This document shows positions 63,772 through 64,000 of a stretch of DNA of 64,000 nt, in pieces. The stretch is from Geobacteraceae bacterium (GTDB lineage: Bacteria > Desulfobacterota > Desulfuromonadia > Geobacterales > Pseudopelobacteraceae), in assembly GCA_016720395.1 (NCBI GenBank), contig JADKKR010000009.1, positions 124,001-188,000 on the forward strand, in the 5' to 3' direction. Below the pieces are notes generated by a model. The model was not told where the DNA came from, did not search any database, and worked only from the letters and a program-made list of their open reading frames with translations. The position numbers were made by a program, and so were the translations under genes. Positions within the stretch are counted from its first letter, which is position 1, and each line of letters starts with the position of its first letter.

Positions 63772-64000
63772 ATGTCTGATAGCAAAATCGGAGAATTGCT
63801 GATCCTCAACAAGCTTGTCAGCAAGGAACAGTTCGACCAGGCGCTGGAGATGCAGCAGTTGACACCGGAGCAGCCGATTGGTCAGATACTGTGCCAGCTC
63901 GGCTTTATCAACGGCAAGGATTTGGAATCCGTACTCGATCACAACAACAAACGCCGAAAGCTGGGCGAAATCCTCATTTCGCAGCATTTAATTGATGAAG
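63772..64000 (+). CDS. GspE/PilB N-terminal-like (MshEN) protein, partial
   Basis: Only the first 76 codons lie in the window; the gene runs off the end. The visible part has two similar helical units, IGELLILNKLVSKEQFDQAL and LGEILISQHLIDE, of the kind found at the N-terminus of type II secretion and type IV pilus ATPases, where they can bind cyclic di-GMP. The start ATG at 63772 follows ACGAGG. Whether an ATPase domain follows cannot be seen. Confidence 0.7.
   Translation, partial: MSDSKIGELLILNKLVSKEQFDQALEMQQLTPEQPIGQILCQLGFINGKDLESVLDHNNKRRKLGEILISQHLIDE

Overview
The window looks like a chromosomal segment of a Geobacter-like member of the Desulfuromonadota (Geobacterales). This is inferred from a Wolinella-type frdCAB operon, a small monoheme cytochrome c, a NuoEFG module, a phenylacetate-free core gene set with AmmeMemoRadiSam-type Memo protein, sigma-54 regulation, IHF, MCE/Mla-type lipid transport genes and a moderately GC-rich composition. 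No rRNA, tRNA, phage, insertion sequence or CRISPR array was found. Nearly all of the window is gene-dense core metabolism.

Region by region: 0-3.5 kb holds the fumarate reductase/succinate dehydrogenase operon (frdCAB), closed by a strong terminator. It is followed by an orphan Cas6-like RAMP protein and a receiver-GAF protein whose phosphoacceptor Asp is Glu. 5.7-12.2 kb (minus strand) runs ribH-nusB-hom-trpB2-trpF-glycosyltransferase-trpB1. 12.3-21.9 kb (minus strand) carries a partial anaerobic cobalamin set (cbiX-cbiC-cbiD), a SOUL heme-binding protein and a NuoE/NuoF/NuoG electron-input module interleaved with a SulP transporter, a cytochrome c and a zinc-ribbon membrane protein. 22-26.4 kb has clpB and the divergent malQ.

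26.5-35 kb is the classical lipid block yceD-rpmF-plsX-fabH-fabD-fabZ-fabG-acpP-fabF, followed by rpiB and glyA. In this sequence fabF is broken by one missing A in an A-run. The break sits on a textbook A AAA AAG slippery heptamer, so a -1 shift would restore the full enzyme exactly. 35-39.2 kb encodes an FNT transporter, an M50 protease, trpS and scpA-scpB. 39.5-45 kb has a Memo-family protein, pgi, an AT-rich islet with a GDP-mannose-hydrolase-like Nudix domain fused to a membrane-spanning tail, an intergenic array of TATATA boxes, and eno.

45-49.6 kb is a MacA/MacB-like efflux operon with a downstream NtrC-family regulator. 49.7-54.6 kb is a tightly overlapping queD-queE-creatininase-unknown-rlmD cluster, then a TPR protein and an IHF-like protein. 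54.6-57.2 kb pairs a Na/Pi cotransporter with a Ppx/GppA phosphatase. 57.1-59.8 kb (minus strand) is an MCE-domain cluster whose ABC-ATPase-like member has lost all catalytic motifs. The window ends with an OmpA-family porin-like protein, a large EF-hand membrane protein and the start of a GspE/PilB N-terminal-like protein.

The strongest leads are the fabF slippery-site frameshift, the Nudix-transmembrane fusion with its AT-rich surroundings, the degenerate ABC protein paired with an MCE protein, the orphan Cas6, and the Glu-substituted receiver. All functional statements rest on reading motifs by eye; no database search was run.
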